Source: an uncultured Anaerolineae bacterium (lineage in GTDB: Bacteria > Chloroflexota > Anaerolineae > Aggregatilineales > Phototrophicaceae). Taken from it: 53,830 bases of DNA. Location of the stretch: positions 1 to 53,830 of the forward strand of contig CALDYP010000053.1 in assembly GCA_937944445.1 (NCBI GenBank), given 5' to 3'. This document shows, one piece after another, positions 8,174-17,316 of the stretch. The notes beneath the pieces are model-generated. The model did not search any database. It was not told the origin of the DNA and saw only the letters and a program-made list of their open reading frames with translations. Each line of letters begins with the position of its first letter. The first letter of the stretch is position 1. Both the position numbers and the translations under genes were made by a program.

Positions 8174-11100
8174 TTACTTAAGGTCTTCATCGTCGAAATC
8201 AAAGTCTTCAAACTCATCTTTGACTGCCGCCGGTGCGCCCAGCATGGCCCGCAGGCGCTCCAACCACGGCGGCGGCGCAGCGAACACAAACGAGCGCGTG
8301 GCCGCTGGCGGCACGACGGCGGCAGGGGCCGGCTGTGGCTCGGCTCGGCGCGAGAAATCTGGCACAGGCGGCAGCGGCACGAGCGGCGGCGCGCTTACCG
8401 CGGGCGTGTTGCTGGTCTCTTCCTCCACGAGGTCATCGAGCCAGTCATAGCCCTCGTTGACCGCGTCGAAGCCTTCCATCGAGCGCGAGCGATACGCCTC
8501 ATCGGTGACAAATTCATCTTCGATCAAGTCCTCGCTGGGCAGGTTTTCATAGTCCACATCCAGCCCGGGAACCATGCTGTTGAGCCAGTCCGGGGCGTTG
8601 ACAGCGATGTTGTCATCCGCGGTCTGCCTCAGCGCGAACGCCTCATCTGCCCCTTGCGGCGCTGCGTCTGCGGGCAGGCTGGCCATTGCCAGCTCTTCAT
8701 CCAGCGCGAACGCTTCATCTAGCTCAAAGCCTTCCTCTAGCGTGAAGGCTTCCTCCTCCAATGTGAAGTCCGCCTCGTTTGGTTCGCTGCCCGACTTGAT
8801 GGCCCTTATCCACGACGGTTCGTCCTCGGCGCTCATGATCGGCTGTTCTTCGCTGAACCAGTCGACACGCTCCGCCTCGTCGTCCAGCGCATCCGCGTAA
8901 TCATCAGCCGTTGGTTGATCGGCATAGGCTCCGACCGGCTGAGCCTCCTCGTCGAACAGGTTGAGTTCCTCTGTGCTGAAGCCGAAGCTGGTTGCCTCTT
9001 GCTCACTCTGGAGCACTTCGTCCAGATCATCGCTGATGAGGTCTGTCCCGGCAGTGAAGTCGAAGTCGTTGGTGGCGATGGGATACTCCATCTGTTCGCC
9101 CTCGTCAAAGCCGAACTCGTCCGCGCCTGCCTCCGTGCTGAAGCCAAACTCGTTGACCACGAGCGGCTCCTCGCCGAGTTCGGCGTCTGGCAGGCCGAAG
9201 GCCTCCAACTCACCCTCGTCAAAGCCGAACTCGTCCGCGCTGGGTTCCTCCGTCACCATGAAGTTGAACTCGTCGCCGGCCATCAGCGGCTCATCTGAGC
9301 GGTCGAACTCACTGGCGGCCACAGGTTCCTCGTCAAATGACGCCACATCCTCTGAGCCGCCGATGGCGTCAAGCCAATCGGTGTTTTTAACGCTGACGCT
9401 GTCCACTGTTTGTGACGCGTTGAAGTCGAAATCTTCAAAATCGAAAGACTCCGCAGGCATCTCGCCTGACGGTGCTTCATCACTCGCCAGATAGTTCGTG
9501 TTGAACTTGTCCATCCATGAGAGGTCATCGGCGGCTTGGCTGGTCGGATCAAGGCGATCCAGCATGGATGTGAACCCGGTCGATGTGTCTGCCGGGGTAG
9601 GCTCGTCGGGTTCGCTCAGCCAGTCTAGATCGGACTGTAAGAGCGGCTGGTCGTCTGCGCTGATGTCGCTTTCATCGCTCAACCAGTCGAAATCATCCAG
9701 ATCGTCATCCTGCCAGTTAGATTCGTTGGTCATGATCGGTTGCCCCTCTGCAGCGGTCTGCGTCTCTAGGTAGCTGTCTATTTCGCCGTCCTGTGCATGC
9801 TCCACAGGCGGCTCATCGTCCAGTTGGATGCCCGCTTGTGGCTCGGCGTTTACCTCTTCAATGCCCATGTTTTTCATCCACGCCAGCGGATAATCATCCG
9901 GGTCGGGTTCTACCTCCACCTCTTCATGCTGGCGCGCCCACTGAAGCGGATCTTGCGGGATTTCCGTCGGAGCCATCAAGCCTGATTCATCCAACGCGGC
10001 AGCGGCGTCAAATGGGTTGACAGCGTTCTCGTCGTATTCGATCTCAGATGTGCGCATCCACGCCAGCGGGTCGCTCTCAGCGTCCAGATCGTCGACTACT
10101 TCGCTGCGCAGCTCGCTGACTGTGTTCGGCGCGATCAACGCCGAGTCCTCTTCTGACTCGTGATATTCCAACTGGTCGAAGAAGTCGGTGCGGGCTGAGG
10201 GCTGCACATACTGAGTGGACGGCAGGTCGAACTCGCTCACTTTGTCCGCGTCCAACGCAGAGACGATCTGAGAAGAAAAGCCGGTCTCTGTGTCTTCTTC
10301 GTACTCTAATTGGTCGAAGAAGCTGTTGGGTTGATACGGCAGATCGAGCGGGTCTTCCGCGGTTTCAAGCTGGCTGAAGAAATCATCAAGCGAGTCGTCG
10401 CTGTCGGTGGGCGACGAGGGGGGCGGTTCCACCGGCGCGATCAAGTCAGTGAAGCCGGTTGAGACGCGCCCACTTTGGGGTGAGATGGGCGGCTGGAGGC
10501 CGATGTCCATCAAGAAGTCGAGGTTGTCGGGCGTTTGCGTGGCGACTGGCTCGGTTGGGCCGCCGCCGCTCAGCACCTCGCGCATCCACGTTTCGTCCTC
10601 GCCCCCCGCGCCGAGTGAAGTGAGCAGACCCGTGAGGCCAGTGGATTGGCGCGGCGCAGCGTCTGGCTCGGTGGGCGCTTCTTGCCACTCGCTGCCTAAG
10701 TCGAGCGCGTCAAGGGCGCTCAGGTCGGGCGGGGCTGGCTCTGCTGGCGGTGTGGCCGATGAGATGACCGTGCCGTGGTTCGAGGCATGTTTGAGCGTCT
10801 CCAAGCGCTTGATGACCTCTGGGCGCAGCCCGCCCGTGTCGTCCACCGCGTCGGCGGTTGGCGTGGGGGCCTCGGCTAAGCTGCCCGACTGATCCTCGAA
10901 GAGCGTCGTCAGCGTCGGGTCAGACGGCGCGGCCATCTGTTGCGACATGTCATCCAGCAACCACGCCAGATCATCGCCGAAGGCGTCAGCGCTGCTGGTG
11001 GCCGCTGCGCCACCGCGTGAGAGCGTCCTGATCCAGTCAGGATCAGACGCGGCCAGCTCGCGCTCGGTCAGCCGTTTGTAGTCCAGCTCTGGCAGCATGT

Positions 11101-11833
11101 AGCGGTTTTCGTCAACTGTGCCAGTCACGATCTGTTGGGCGTAGTAGGGGTCAACTTCTTCAATGCGGGCAATGTTCAGCCGCGCGTCTGATGGGCGCTG
11201 CTGCGCCAGCCAGAACTCGGCGACGATGCGGTTCGCCTGCAAGGCAAAGGGCAGGTTCTTCAACACGTCTACCGCTGCTTCAGCCGCTTCAATGTGCATC
11301 TCAGCCGCTTGATACGCCAACGCCAGCATCAGCTTCAAGTCAATCCGCTCAGGGAAGCGCTGGCTGGCTTTCTTCAGGATGTCGATGGCTTGTTCCGGCA
11401 GGTTGTTGCTAAGGTACTGGCCTGCCACGGCCCCCGCCGTCAGTTGAACCTTCTCGACCTTCTGGCCGCGGCTGCGGCTGTACAGTTCGCGCAAGCCAGC
11501 GATGATCTGGCGGTCGTTGGGAGTCTGGTCAAAGGCGCGCTCAAGGTGGAATAGGGCGTTATCCAGCTGGAACATCTGAGCATAGGCTTGGCTGAGGAGC
11601 TGGTGCGCGGTGGCGTTCAGCGGGTCAGCCCCCAGCAGGCGGCGCAGCACCTCGGCAGCTTCTTCCCAATGACGCTGTGCGATCAGGATGCGCCCCAACA
11701 GCAGGTAGGCATTGCGGTTCTTGGGATAGTAGCTAAGAATGTGGCGCGCGTGCGCCTTGCCTTCCTCGAGATGTCCCTCTTCCAGCAGCGATTCAACTTT
11801 TTTGAGGTACTGACGTAAGCTCAGATCACTCAT
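8174..11833 (-). CDS. Giant acidic TPR protein with Trp-motif array
   Basis: A 1219-residue protein, first gene of a minus-strand operon. Residues ~1-230 are a TPR array (YLLLGRILIAQRHWEEAAEVL, HLERAFDQTPNDRQ). Residues ~240-1150 are disordered and strongly acidic. They carry about 15 motifs of the form [DP]xW[LMI]: DPDWIRTL, LAWLLDDM, LAWMRTS, LAWMKNM, DFDWLSD, DLDWLSE, DLSWMDK, PSWIRAI and PDWLNSM. Three FF(D/S)QLE blocks, several STG(F/L)T blocks and two DEFGFDEGE blocks are also present. The C-terminus is PPWLERLRAML followed by an acidic tail. The DEFGFDEGE blocks are near-identical at DNA level (about 9100-9127 and 9211-9239), indicating recent internal duplication. Function unknown. 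Confidence 0.8.
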   Translation of the reverse strand: MSDLSLRQYLKKVESLLEEGHLEEGKAHARHILSYYPKNRNAYLLLGRILIAQRHWEEAAEVLRRLLGADPLNATAHQLLSQAYAQMFQLDNALFHLERAFDQTPNDRQIIAGLRELYSRSRGQKVEKVQLTAGAVAGQYLSNNLPEQAIDILKKASQRFPERIDLKLMLALAYQAAEMHIEAAEAAVDVLKNLPFALQANRIVAEFWLAQQRPSDARLNIARIEEVDPYYAQQIVTGTVDENRYMLPELDYKRLTERELAASDPDWIRTLSRGGAAATSSADAFGDDLAWLLDDMSQQMAAPSDPTLTTLFEDQSGSLAEAPTPTADAVDDTGGLRPEVIKRLETLKHASNHGTVISSATPPAEPAPPDLSALDALDLGSEWQEAPTEPDAAPRQSTGLTGLLTSLGAGGEDETWMREVLSGGGPTEPVATQTPDNLDFLMDIGLQPPISPQSGRVSTGFTDLIAPVEPPPSSPTDSDDSLDDFFSQLETAEDPLDLPYQPNSFFDQLEYEEDTETGFSSQIVSALDADKVSEFDLPSTQYVQPSARTDFFDQLEYHESEEDSALIAPNTVSELRSEVVDDLDAESDPLAWMRTSEIEYDENAVNPFDAAAALDESGLMAPTEIPQDPLQWARQHEEVEVEPDPDDYPLAWMKNMGIEEVNAEPQAGIQLDDEPPVEHAQDGEIDSYLETQTAAEGQPIMTNESNWQDDDLDDFDWLSDESDISADDQPLLQSDLDWLSEPDEPTPADTSTGFTSMLDRLDPTSQAADDLSWMDKFNTNYLASDEAPSGEMPAESFDFEDFDFNASQTVDSVSVKNTDWLDAIGGSEDVASFDEEPVAASEFDRSDEPLMAGDEFNFMVTEEPSADEFGFDEGELEAFGLPDAELGEEPLVVNEFGFSTEAGADEFGFDEGEQMEYPIATNDFDFTAGTDLISDDLDEVLQSEQEATSFGFSTEELNLFDEEAQPVGAYADQPTADDYADALDDEAERVDWFSEEQPIMSAEDEPSWIRAIKSGSEPNEADFTLEEEAFTLEEGFELDEAFALDEELAMASLPADAAPQGADEAFALRQTADDNIAVNAPDWLNSMVPGLDVDYENLPSEDLIEDEFVTDEAYRSRSMEGFDAVNEGYDWLDDLVEEETSNTPAVSAPPLVPLPPVPDFSRRAEPQPAPAAVVPPAATRSFVFAAPPPWLERLRAMLGAPAAVKDEFEDFDFDDEDLK

Positions 11834-11936
11834 GATTGGTTTGCGAAATCCCCACTTACGGACAATGTACTAAATTATATCACAAACCGAATTTTTGGCG
11901 TCACATCTGTTGCAAATTGAGGGCCGCCTGTGTAAA

Positions 11937-11954
11937 GACAGGGCCTGCCCTGTC
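11937..11954. repeat. GACAGGGC hairpin repeat, copy 1
   Basis: A perfect 8-bp inverted repeat (GACAGGGC, CT, GCCCTGTC) followed by CCTACGATG. Another copy with a 9-bp stem lies at 34928-34947 and is followed by CCTACGATGTG. A decayed copy is near 29250. The conserved trailing CCTACGA suggests a real dispersed repeat family rather than chance hairpins. Confidence 0.55.
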
Positions 11955-12044
11955 CTACGATGCCGCGCCTGCAAGGGTTTTAGCCGCGGGCGTATCTGTG
12001 CCCCACCCCCGCAGGTGTCGTTCGGCACAAGCGCGCCCCACTTT

Positions 12045-12330
12045 AATTTTCGGGGAGTGTCTGAATTCGAACAGAGGCCTCATCCAGCCCCTTCAGGGGG
12101 CGCGCCCCAGCCGAGTGCTTCAGGCCTGAGCCACACCCGCGGCGGAGGAACGCCCGCGGCTGATGCCACGGGCTAGCGCGCGGGGGCTGGAAGCCCCCTT
12201 GAAGAGCGGGTGGCTCTGCTGAGGATCAAAGCCCCCTTCGGGGGACGTGCCCTAGCCGAGCGCTTGAGCGCTCGGCGCGACGGTGAAGGCCGATGACTGT
12301 CTGTTTATCTTTAGACAATCCCAATTTTCG
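12045..12330. mobile_element. MITE-like element A (270 bp) with 8-bp target duplications
   Basis: The element spans 12053-12322. Its left end reads GGGAGTGTCTGAATT then CGAACAG. The reverse complement of its right end reads GGGATTGTCTAAAGA then TAAACAG, giving an imperfect 22-bp terminal inverted repeat. Exact 8-bp direct repeats AATTTTCG flank it at 12045-12052 and 12323-12330, the footprint of a transposition event. No protein-coding frame is inside. The interior is full of hairpins, including CCCCC-TTCG-GGGGG and CCGAGCGCT-TG-AGCGCTCGG. It must be mobilised by a transposase encoded elsewhere. An 8-bp duplication excludes a TA-specific IS630-type enzyme. Confidence 0.85.
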
Positions 12331-12462
12331 AATGCTGCACAATCGTGAAAACAGGGCTACAATACTCGAATAGTTATTCAAATTATCGCTAATTAATATC
12401 GAGGGGCTGCCAATGTCATCCACTGCTGATTGTTTTGCCATAATTGGAGAAGATGAGCTAAC

Positions 12463-13386
12463 ATGAACGCCGTCATTGGTGGGCACAACGTTCATCAGCT
12501 GCACGCGGCGCGCGCGGTGCGCCGCGGTTGGGTGGCCGAGCTGGCGTGGTCGCCTGATGGCAGCGTCTTGGCGATTGCAGGCGGGGACGGGTTAGCCTTC
12601 TACATCGACGGCTTCGGCGGCGAGCCAACGCAATCCTTCACCGAGTTCGACGCGCCCATCAAGTCCGTCGCCTTTAGCCCAGACGGCAAAACCATCGTCA
12701 CCGGCGGGGCAGACATGCTCGTGCGCTTGTGGGCGTTCGACCCTGAGCAGCGGCGCGTCCACGAGCGTGGCGTGCTCAGCGGCCATACCGACGCTGTCGA
12801 TGTGGTGGCGTGCAGCCCGGGCGGCACGATGATCGCCAGCGCTGGCGCTGACCGCAGCATCCGCGTGTGGAACGCTGAGATCGGGCGCGAGATGACGCGC
12901 TTCACGGGCCACACGGGCGAGGTGACGGGGCTGGCCTTCGCGTTGAACGGCCATGTGCTCGTCAGCGGCGGGTGGGATAACACCGTGCGCCTATGGGATC
13001 TGAAGGGGGAAACGAGCGGCACAGTGCTCGGCAGCCACGATGACTGGGTGCGCGAGGTGCGCGTCTCGCCGGGAGGGACGATTGCCGCCAGCGCCAGCAA
13101 AGACATGACTGTGCGCCTGTGGGACGTCTATGAGGCGCGCCAAGAGGCCATCCTGCAAAGCCATCTTGACGGTGCGGACTGCGTCGCCTTCTCGCCAGAT
13201 GGGGCGCTGCTGGCCACTGGCGGGCGCGACCAGCGCATCCACATCTGGAGCGTGCTGGGCCAAACGCAGCTTCACAGCTTCGTCGCCCATGAGAAGCCGG
13301 TGATGAGCCTCAGCTTCAACCCCAGCGGAACGATGCTGGCCAGCGCGGGCGGCGATAATACGGTCAAAATCTGGAGCATTCCCTAA
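12463..13386 (+). CDS. Seven-bladed WD40 beta-propeller protein
   Basis: A 307-residue protein made almost entirely of WD40 repeats. Seven blades can be counted from the motifs WSPDG, FSPDG, CSPGG, FALNG, VSPGG, FSPDG and FNPSG, and from the strand ends VRLWAFD, IRVWNAE, VRLWDLK, VRLWDVY, IHIWSVL and VKIWSIP. A complete closed propeller is therefore expected. No signal peptide or membrane segment is seen, so it is probably a cytoplasmic protein-interaction platform. The start follows GGAG about 13 bases upstream. The gene lies 140 bp after MITE element A and immediately precedes the sugar dehydrogenase gene, with only a few bases between them. Confidence 0.9.
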   Translation: MNAVIGGHNVHQLHAARAVRRGWVAELAWSPDGSVLAIAGGDGLAFYIDGFGGEPTQSFTEFDAPIKSVAFSPDGKTIVTGGADMLVRLWAFDPEQRRVHERGVLSGHTDAVDVVACSPGGTMIASAGADRSIRVWNAEIGREMTRFTGHTGEVTGLAFALNGHVLVSGGWDNTVRLWDLKGETSGTVLGSHDDWVREVRVSPGGTIAASASKDMTVRLWDVYEARQEAILQSHLDGADCVAFSPDGALLATGGRDQRIHIWSVLGQTQLHSFVAHEKPVMSLSFNPSGTMLASAGGDNTVKIWSIP

Positions 13387-13398
13387 CGAGTGAGTCTC

Positions 13399-14610
13399 AT
13401 GCACATCTCAATTGTGAGCGTCGTCTCGTCTGCCACGCAGGGGGCAAACGCCCTGCATCGTGGCCGGCGCGGCCTGAGCGTTTTCGTCTGCCTTCTGCTG
13501 CTTGGGCTGGGCGGCGGTGAGGCGCTGCGCGCGCAAGAGCCGTTCCAACCGCGCACCTTCACCGACCCCGTCACCAACACAACGTACCGCCTTGAGCGCT
13601 ACCTGCTGGCCAACTTCCCCGTTGGGATGGCCTTCTTGCCAGATGGCACGCTGCTCTACAACGAGAAGACGACCGGCAGCGTGCGCCTTGTCACGCCGGA
13701 GGGGCGCTTGCAGCCGCAGCCAGTCCTCACCCTGCCGACCAGCGCCCTGCAAGAGCGCGGCATGCTCGGGCTGGCGGTTGACCCCAACTTCGAACAGACC
13801 CGCTACATCTATGTCGTCCACACTCGCGAGGGGACGGCGCGCGACTTCCCCGCGAACCAGTTGGTGCGCTTTCGGCTGGAGGAAGGGCGCGGCGTTGACC
13901 CGCAGGTGCTGGCCAGCTACCCGATCACCAACGGCTCGCTGCTGCACAACGGCGGCAACGTCCACTTTGGCACGGACGGGCGGCTCTACCTCTCGTTAGG
14001 GGATTACGGTGAGGCCGTCCACTCGCAAGACCTGAACAGCCCACTTGGAAAGATCCTACGGTTTCAAGTGACGGAGGACGGTTTGATCCCGGCCGTGGGC
14101 AACCCCTACGGCGACGACAACCCGGCCTACGCTATCGGCTTCCGCAACCCATTTGACTTCACGTTCGACGCGCTGACGGGGCGGCTCTACGTCAGCGAGG
14201 TGGGGCCAAGCTGTGACGACGAGATCAACCTTGTGCTGCCGGGCTTCAACTACGGCTGGCGGCCAGACTATGAGTGCGTCGGCACGGGCTTGATCCGCGG
14301 GCTGACGCTCTACGCGCCGCCGCTGTTGAGTTTCACCCCCGTTGAAGCGCCCACTGGCATCATCGTCTACCGTGGCGCGGCTTTCCCCGCGTGGCAGGGC
14401 AACCTGCTGTTCTGCAACTGGAACTTTGGCGACCTGCGGCGCGTCGTGCTCAGCGCGGATGGGACAAAGGCCGAGGCCGTCCACAAGCTAGATTTGGGGC
14501 GTGTGGGCTGCCGCATCGACCTTGTGGAGGGGCCAGACGGCGCGATCTACTTCGGCACAGTGGAGGCGGGCAGCGGCGCGATCATGCGGCTCGTCCCCGT
14601 CACAGAGTGA
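13399..14610 (+). CDS. Secreted PQQ-type glucose/sorbosone dehydrogenase-like protein
   Basis: A protein of about 403 residues from ATG 13399; a GTG at 13390 in the same frame is the alternative. After an Arg-rich start it has a hydrophobic signal region (SVFVCLLLLGLGGGEALRA) with a likely cleavage at ALRA-Q. The mature part is the six-bladed propeller of soluble PQQ glucose dehydrogenase and sorbosone dehydrogenase relatives. Family motifs include RGMLGLAVDPNF, HNGGNVHFGTDGRLYLSLGD (containing the His expected to act as base), GFRNPFDFTFD, VGPSCDDEINL and FNYGWRPDYEC. It would oxidise a sugar outside the membrane, though the cofactor was not confirmed. It sits directly behind the WD40 gene, suggesting co-transcription. 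Confidence 0.85.
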   Translation: MHISIVSVVSSATQGANALHRGRRGLSVFVCLLLLGLGGGEALRAQEPFQPRTFTDPVTNTTYRLERYLLANFPVGMAFLPDGTLLYNEKTTGSVRLVTPEGRLQPQPVLTLPTSALQERGMLGLAVDPNFEQTRYIYVVHTREGTARDFPANQLVRFRLEEGRGVDPQVLASYPITNGSLLHNGGNVHFGTDGRLYLSLGDYGEAVHSQDLNSPLGKILRFQVTEDGLIPAVGNPYGDDNPAYAIGFRNPFDFTFDALTGRLYVSEVGPSCDDEINLVLPGFNYGWRPDYECVGTGLIRGLTLYAPPLLSFTPVEAPTGIIVYRGAAFPAWQGNLLFCNWNFGDLRRVVLSADGTKAEAVHKLDLGRVGCRIDLVEGPDGAIYFGTVEAGSGAIMRLVPVTE

Positions 14611-14722
14611 GTGCCCGTAGGCCAGCTCGCCTGCATAAAACTGTCTACCTTTCCTACGCAGCGTTTACTTTTCTGCGGCATAATGCTGTCAGATTCCTGA
14701 ACATGAGTGAGGAGGAGAACCG

Positions 14723-15463
14723 ATGCCTAGTGATTTTGTCGGCACGGGGGCGGCCGGCTTCTACATCGACCCGCTGTATTTCGTGTTTGTGCTGCCGGCT
14801 ATGCTGCTGGCGTTTTACGCACAGAGCCGCGTGCGTTCCGCTTATGGCAAGTGGAGCCGCGTGCGCAACAGCCGCGGCGTGACGGGCGTTCAAGTGGCGC
14901 AGACGCTGCTGCCGCGCGAGAACATGACCAACGTCCGCGTGGAGGGCACGCCCGGCGAGCTGAGCGACCACTACGACCCGAGCAAGAACATCCTGCGCTT
15001 CTCGCCCGCTGTGGCCAATCAGCCGACCATCGCCGCGATGAGCATCGCCGCCCATGAGATCGGCCACGCTGCCCAAGACCGCGACGGCTACCTGTGGCTG
15101 CGCGTGCGCGGTGGCATCGTCCCCTTCGTGCAGATCGGCTCGCAGTTGGGCTACTTGGTGTTCTTCGCGGGTTTGATGGCGCAGTTGGAGGGTTTGGCGT
15201 GGCTCGGCATCTTGCTCATCGCCAGCGGCACGATCTTCGCGCTCGTCACGCTGCCCGTCGAACTCGACGCGAGCAACCGCGCTATGCGCATGCTGGAGCA
15301 GCACAACCTTGTCACCAGCGCTGAAGAGAAACGCGCCGCCCGCGACATGCTCAACGCCGCCGCGCTGACCTACTTCGCCGCCGCCGCCCAAGCCCTGAGC
15401 GTGCTGCTGTACTACGTGATGCTGCTCATGCGCTCCAGCGCCAGCAGCCGCAACCGCCGCTAA
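14723..15463 (+). CDS. YugP-like zinc metallopeptidase, membrane bound
   Basis: A 246-residue membrane protein of the putative neutral zinc metallopeptidase family (YugP-like). An N-terminal membrane helix lies at about residues 15-35. The zinc motif HEIGH is at residues 111-115, and a likely third ligand Glu lies in LPVELDAS near residue 180. Three more hydrophobic segments occur at about 133-153, 158-178 and 208-235. The ATG has a strong GAGGAGGAG site just upstream. Family members are thought to act in membrane protein quality control, but their substrates are poorly known. The gene stands alone between the sugar dehydrogenase and the carboxylase gene. Confidence 0.9.
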   Translation: MPSDFVGTGAAGFYIDPLYFVFVLPAMLLAFYAQSRVRSAYGKWSRVRNSRGVTGVQVAQTLLPRENMTNVRVEGTPGELSDHYDPSKNILRFSPAVANQPTIAAMSIAAHEIGHAAQDRDGYLWLRVRGGIVPFVQIGSQLGYLVFFAGLMAQLEGLAWLGILLIASGTIFALVTLPVELDASNRAMRMLEQHNLVTSAEEKRAARDMLNAAALTYFAAAAQALSVLLYYVMLLMRSSASSRNRR

Positions 15464-15620
15464 AGCAGGGGCGACCCGTATGATGCACGATATGTAGGGG
15501 GTGGGCGCGCTGCCTCACCCCCTACGCTCGCAGGCTGAACAACCGCACAACGCGGGCGTTGCCCGTGCGAGGTTGCGTGTTACACTCGAAGGCAGTTCAC
15601 CGTCAGCAAGGCGCTCTGTC
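15464..15620. other. Intergenic region with decayed C-rich repeat
   Basis: The gap holds a decayed repeat at about 15494-15526, where TAGGGGGTG pairs with CACCCCCTA around a short loop. Reading frames through it extend the following carboxylase gene upstream. The extension is not supported, because the family's proteins begin near the ATG at 15621. Confidence 0.5.
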
Positions 15621-17234
15621 ATGGAACCTCTAGAAACGCACCTCGACCGATCTGATCCGACGTTTCAAGCCAACGAAGCCTACAACCGTCAACTGGCGCA
15701 GGAACTGCGCGAGCGGCTGGCGCTCGTGCGCGAGGGCGGCGGCCCCAGCTATCGCCAGCGCCACGAAGCGCAGGGCAAGCTCTTCGCCCGTGAGCGAATT
15801 CAGCGGCTGTTGGACGAAGGATCCCCTTTCTTGGAGGTGGCCCCGTTGGCTGGTTGGGAGCTTTACCATCATGAGACTGTGCCTGCGGCGGGGATCGTAG
15901 CGGGCATCGGGCGGGTGAGCGGCGTCGAGTGCCTCATCCTCGCCAACGATGCGACCGTCAAAGGCGGCTCTTACTACCCGATCACCGTCAAGAAGCACCT
16001 GCGCGCCCAGCAGATCGCCCTAGAGAACCATCTGCCCTGTATCTACTTGGTGGACAGCGGCGGCGCGTTCCTGCCGATGCAGGATGAGGTCTTCCCCGAC
16101 GCGGACGACTTCGGGCGCATCTTCTACAACCAAGCGCAGATGAGCGCGCGCAAGATCCCCCAAATTGCCTGCGTGATGGGCAGCTGCACCGCGGGCGGGG
16201 CTTACGTGCCCGCCATGAGCGATGAGACGGTCATCGTTAAAGGCACGGGGACGATCTTCCTCGGCGGGCCGCCGCTGGTGAAGGCCGCCACTGGTGAAGA
16301 GGTCAGCGCGGAGGACTTGGGCGGAGCCTACGTTCATACCCACATCTCCGGCGTGGCTGACCACTACGCGGAGGATGACGAGCACGCCTTGCAGATCGTG
16401 CGCGGGATCGTCGCCTCGCTCAACTGGCGCAAGACGATCTCCGCGCGGCTGCGCCCACCCCGCCCGCCGCGCTACGACCCGCAGGAGATTTACGGCTTGA
16501 TCCCGCCGACCTTCCGCCAGACTTACGACGTGCGCGAGTTGATCGCCCGCGTCGTCGACGGCAGCGAATGGCAGGAGTTCAAGGCCAACTACGGCACGAC
16601 GCTCGTCACGGGGTTTGCGCATATCGAAGGCTTCCCTGTGGGCATCTTGGGCAACAACGGCGTGCTGATGAGCGAATCGGCGTTGAAGGCCGCCCACTTC
16701 ATCGAGTTGTGCACGCACCGCATGATCCCGCTGGTGTTCTTGCAGAACATCACCGGCTTCATCGTGGGCAAGGACGCCGAAAACCGCGGCATCGCGCGCG
16801 ACGGGGCGAAGATGGTGCACGCAGTGGCCAACGCGGCTGTGCCCAAGTTCACGGTGATCGTCGGGGGCAGCTTTGGCGCCGGCAACTACGGGATGTGTGG
16901 GCGCGCCTACGGGCCGCGCTTCCTGTGGATGTACCCCAACGCGCGCATCAGCGTCATGGGGGGCGAACAAGCCGCCAACGTCCTTCTGACGATCAAGCGC
17001 GACCAGCTCGCACGCGGCGGCCAGCCCGACATGACCCCCGACGAACAAGCCACCTTCAAGCAGCCCATCCTCGACAAGTACGAGCGCGAAGGCAGCCCCT
17101 ACTACAGCACGGCCCGCCTGTGGGATGACGGCATCATCGACCCCGTTCAGACGCGCGACGTGCTGGCGCTAGCGATTAGCGCGGCCTACAACGCCCCCAT
17201 CGACGAGACGCGCTACGGCGTGTTTCGCATGTAG
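15621..17234 (+). CDS. mccB: Methylcrotonyl-CoA carboxylase beta (carboxyltransferase) subunit
   Basis: A 537-residue protein close to the usual length of the biotin-dependent 3-methylcrotonyl-CoA carboxylase beta subunit, which moves CO2 from biotin to the acyl-CoA in leucine breakdown. Diagnostic motifs are [30 protein letters not shown], the subfamily signature [24 protein letters not shown], and in the C-terminal half [14 protein letters not shown] and [19 protein letters not shown] 15621 gives the typical N-terminus ([12 protein letters not shown]...), so the longer upstream frame is rejected. The biotin-carrying alpha subunit is not in the window. The acyl-CoA dehydrogenase and the CitE-type lyase elsewhere here could belong to related acyl-CoA metabolism. 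Confidence 0.93.
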   Translation: MEPLETHLDRSDPTFQANEAYNRQLAQELRERLALVREGGGPSYRQRHEAQGKLFARERIQRLLDEGSPFLEVAPLAGWELYHHETVPAAGIVAGIGRVSGVECLILANDATVKGGSYYPITVKKHLRAQQIALENHLPCIYLVDSGGAFLPMQDEVFPDADDFGRIFYNQAQMSARKIPQIACVMGSCTAGGAYVPAMSDETVIVKGTGTIFLGGPPLVKAATGEEVSAEDLGGAYVHTHISGVADHYAEDDEHALQIVRGIVASLNWRKTISARLRPPRPPRYDPQEIYGLIPPTFRQTYDVRELIARVVDGSEWQEFKANYGTTLVTGFAHIEGFPVGILGNNGVLMSESALKAAHFIELCTHRMIPLVFLQNITGFIVGKDAENRGIARDGAKMVHAVANAAVPKFTVIVGGSFGAGNYGMCGRAYGPRFLWMYPNARISVMGGEQAANVLLTIKRDQLARGGQPDMTPDEQATFKQPILDKYEREGSPYYSTARLWDDGIIDPVQTRDVLALAISAAYNAPIDETRYGVFRM

Positions 17235-17316
17235 GCGCATCAGCAGCACGCCCCCTTCTCAGTCGGGGGAAAGAAGTAGGGGGCGTGCGGCTTCACGGAT
17301 GCGGCAGGTCGTGTGC

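Larger units (their letters stand above)
11834..12462. other. Non-coding region filled by repeats
   Basis: This 629-bp gap separates the divergent TPR and WD40 genes. It holds a small perfect hairpin (GACAGGGC-CT-GCCCTGTC, 11937-11954) and a 270-bp MITE-like element (12053-12322) with its target duplications. A 130-bp AT-richer stretch follows and presumably contains the WD40 promoter. Open frames across it are made of repeat sequence and have no ribosome binding sites. Confidence 0.7.

Noticed and set aside
11836..12176. Two overlapping plus-strand frames in the gap before the WD40 gene
   Set aside because: They consist of hairpin repeat and MITE element A sequence and lack start signals.
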